A DNA stretch of 7,634 nucleotides from Hyphomonas sp. GTDB taxonomy: Bacteria > Pseudomonadota > Alphaproteobacteria > Caulobacterales > Hyphomonadaceae. Of this stretch, positions 6,983-7,634 are shown one piece after another. Each line of letters opens with the position of its first letter. Positions within the stretch are counted from its first letter, which is position 1. The notes beneath the pieces are model-generated. The model saw nothing but the letters and a program-made list of their open reading frames with translations. It ran no database searches and had not been told where the DNA came from. The DNA lies in assembly GCA_003486945.1 (NCBI GenBank), contig DNFL01000245.1, positions 274-7,907 on the forward strand, written 5' to 3'. A program made the translations under genes and the position numbers.

Positions 6983-7069
6983 CTAACCTCCAAAGGGCTT
7001 CAAACCAGCTTTGGGCGTTAGTACAGGGGGCCCCCCTTGTTGTCGGGTTAGCCCAGATGTCCGCCACAT
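6983..7069 (-). CDS. Candidate 28-codon upstream reading frame (leader peptide) of ornithine decarboxylase
   Basis: An ATG at 7069 opens a 28-codon frame starting MWRTSGLTRQQ, continuing GGPPVLTPKAG and ending LKPFGG, with TAG at 6985-6983. Its last two Gly codons (GGA GGT) contain most of the decarboxylase GGAGG, and its stop is only 5 bases before that gene's ATG. Terminating or stalled ribosomes would thus cover or free the decarboxylase start. Pro-Pro and the Pro-Phe-Gly-Gly end could slow ribosomes. Codons are unusual for this GC-rich genome (CTA twice, CGA, CAA CAA, GTA, GGG GGG). The frame has no clear ribosome-binding site and starts about 8 bases from the predicted transcript end. 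The same RNA also folds well, so the frame may be fortuitous. Confidence 0.4.
   Translation of the reverse strand: MWRTSGLTRQQGGPPVLTPKAGLKPFGG
6987..6991 (-). promoter_or_regulatory. Ribosome-binding site that fixes the ornithine decarboxylase start
   Basis: GGAGG on the minus strand lies 9 bases before the ATG at 6977-6975. It supports this start over the in-frame GTG at 7067. It is overlapped by the 3' arm of the CCAAAG/CTTTGG stem and by the end of the upstream reading frame, making it the natural control point. Confidence 0.8.
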
Positions 7070-7084
7070 CAATTTTCGAGGGTG

Positions 7085-7113
7085 CAAATAGGGGATAAGA
7101 CGAGGACTTGCAA
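7085..7113 (-). promoter_or_regulatory. Candidate promoter of the ornithine decarboxylase leader
   Basis: On the minus strand TTGCAA (7113-7108) and TATTTG (7090-7085) are separated by 17 bases, a good sigma70 arrangement. Transcription would begin near 7078-7076, just upstream of the structured leader. The promoter lies 24 bp from the Pho box of the divergent pstS gene. Confidence 0.55.
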
Positions 7114-7137
7114 CAAGAATTTTCGGGTTACGGGTCT

Positions 7138-7155
7138 TTGTCGCAAAACTGTCGC
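7138..7155 (+). promoter_or_regulatory. Pho box upstream of pstS (PhoB-type operator)
   Basis: Two 7-bp direct repeats, TTGTCGC (7138-7144) and CTGTCGC (7149-7155), flank a 4-bp AAAA spacer. This is the architecture of a Pho box (consensus CTGTCAT, 4 bp, CTGTCAT), where phosphorylated PhoB binds under phosphate limitation. A further half-site, TTGTCAC (7171-7177), lies 22 bp after the second repeat, two helical turns on. A possible -10 (TATGGC, 7188-7193) follows it at 10 bases. The site is 89 bp from the pstS ATG, as expected for an activator. Confidence 0.75.
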
Positions 7156-7243
7156 TTTTTTTCGCGGCGATTGTCACGCAGAGGGCGTATGGCAAAGGCC
7201 GGAATCGCCCGTTATTGCGGGCAGGTGAGCGCGGAGACGAGAG

Positions 7244-7634
7244 ATGAGCAGAGTTTTCCAGACCCTGGCAGCGGTAACCTTGTTCGGAGCCCTCCTGGCG
7301 GCTTGCGGGCAGAGCGACCTGTCAAAACTGGAAGATGATTCGGCCGTCAAGCCGGTTCCGGCGACGGCCGGTGTGCACCAGAAGATCAAGATTGTCGGCT
7401 CCTCCACCGTCGCTCCGTTTTCGCGGACGATTGCCGAGCGGTTCGGGGCGACCACGAGCTTTGCCACCCCGATTGTCGAGTCGACCGGCACCGGCGGCGG
7501 CTTCAAGGCCTTTTGCGAGGGCGTCGGCCCGCTGAAGGCGTCAATCGCCAACGCCTCGCGCCCGATCAAGAGCTCCGAGCGTGAGCTGTGCGCGGCGGCC
7601 GGTGTGACGGAGATTACCGAAATTCCGATGGGCT
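7244..7634 (+). CDS. pstS: Phosphate ABC transporter substrate-binding lipoprotein PstS (3' end beyond window)
   Basis: The first 130 codons of a phosphate-binding protein of the high-affinity PstSCAB system; the frame is open at the window edge. The N-terminus is a lipoprotein signal peptide: hydrophobic residues 8-18, then the lipobox LAAC with Cys21 as lipid anchor, and a short polar linker to about residue 47. The mature domain starts IKIVGSSTVAPFS (48-60), the phosphate-loop pattern of PstS, followed by VESTGTGGGFKAFCEGVG (78-95) and IANASRPIKSSE, also typical. Ser/Thr residues in SSTV and STGTGGG are expected phosphate ligands. The ATG at 7244 has GGAG at 7233-7236 with a 7-base spacing. 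It is divergent from ornithine decarboxylase and lies behind a Pho box, so induction by phosphate starvation is likely. The usual pstCAB and phoU genes may follow outside the window. Confidence 0.92.
   Translation, partial: MSRVFQTLAAVTLFGALLAACGQSDLSKLEDDSAVKPVPATAGVHQKIKIVGSSTVAPFSRTIAERFGATTSFATPIVESTGTGGGFKAFCEGVGPLKASIANASRPIKSSERELCAAAGVTEITEIPMG

Larger units (their letters stand above)
6978..7077 (-). ncRNA. Structured 5' leader of ornithine decarboxylase, probable speF RNA motif
   Basis: About 100 nt of minus-strand transcript precede the decarboxylase ATG, much richer in pairing than ordinary spacer. I can draw GATGT/ACATC (7070-7066 with 7060-7056), TGGGC/GCCCA (7055-7051 with 7016-7012) enclosing an ACAAGGGGGG/CCCCCTGT hairpin, and CCAAAG/CTTTGG (7014-7009 with 6995-6990). 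The last runs into the GGAGG ribosome-binding site and competes with the TGGGC/GCCCA stem for CCA. CTAACC (7051-7046) can also pair with GGTTAG (6988-6983) over the site. A conserved RNA called speF was reported upstream of ornithine decarboxylase genes in alphaproteobacteria (Corbino et al. 2005); position and gene fit, but I did not match the consensus base by base. No U-tract terminator is present, so control would act on translation. Confidence 0.6.

Noticed and set aside
6099..6986. 295-codon open frame antisense to ornithine decarboxylase
   Set aside because: Shadow of a gene whose PLP-binding and active-site motifs are all on the other strand; its sequence shows no known family pattern.
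7021..7040. Run of five G and six C with flanking ACA/TTGT as a transcription terminator
   Set aside because: It forms a GC-rich hairpin but has no T-tract on either strand; it is better explained as a stem inside the decarboxylase leader.
6978..7067. GTG start at 7067 extending ornithine decarboxylase by 30 residues
   Set aside because: No ribosome-binding site precedes it. The added residues come from the structured leader, and GGAGG sits correctly before the ATG at 6977. Not fully excluded, since the frame is open.
7108..7338. Plus-strand 76-codon frame overlapping the start of pstS
   Set aside because: It crosses the Pho box and overlaps the PstS signal peptide in another frame; PstS has the lipobox and phosphate-loop motifs and a proper ribosome-binding site.

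Overview
The window is a gene-dense, high-GC stretch that reads as chromosomal DNA of an alphaproteobacterium. A Caulobacterales/Hyphomonadaceae-like host is my guess from the style of the ornithine decarboxylase and its leader, the short AceE-like enzyme and the packing of genes; this is inference, not a database match. I see no mobile element, CRISPR array, tRNA or rRNA. The only sequence that looks foreign to the rest is the first ~105 bases.

Layout. Bases 1-~105 read on the minus strand as the start of a type IV prepilin-like (pseudopilin) gene. They abut, head-on, an agmatine deiminase gene (aguA) that has lost its first third. aguA is followed 14 bases later by aguB (N-carbamoylputrescine amidohydrolase). 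On the minus strand comes a 794-residue thiamine-diphosphate enzyme of the homodimeric pyruvate dehydrogenase E1/transketolase type, then divergently a small SnoaL-like protein, a 108-residue helical, possibly phasin-like protein on the minus strand, and glutamate racemase (murI) on the plus strand. Last come an ornithine decarboxylase on the minus strand and, divergent from it, the first 130 codons of the phosphate-binding lipoprotein PstS, which runs off the window.

How the genes relate. AguA and AguB convert agmatine to putrescine, and ornithine decarboxylase makes putrescine directly, so two separate putrescine routes lie within about 7 kb. MurI serves cell-wall synthesis and PstS phosphate uptake. 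All three convergent gene pairs overlap at their 3' ends (4, 4 and 58 bp), leaving no intergenic space for ordinary terminators.

The regulatory DNA at 6978-7243 is the most interesting part. Toward the decarboxylase it carries a sigma70-like promoter and a structured ~100-nt leader, probably the alphaproteobacterial speF RNA motif. The leader contains a 28-codon upstream reading frame whose stop lies inside the decarboxylase ribosome-binding region. Toward pstS it carries a good Pho box with a further half-site in helical phase. Two smaller regulatory points are an apparently leaderless murI start and a perfect 7-1-7 palindrome in the promoter of the phasin-like gene.
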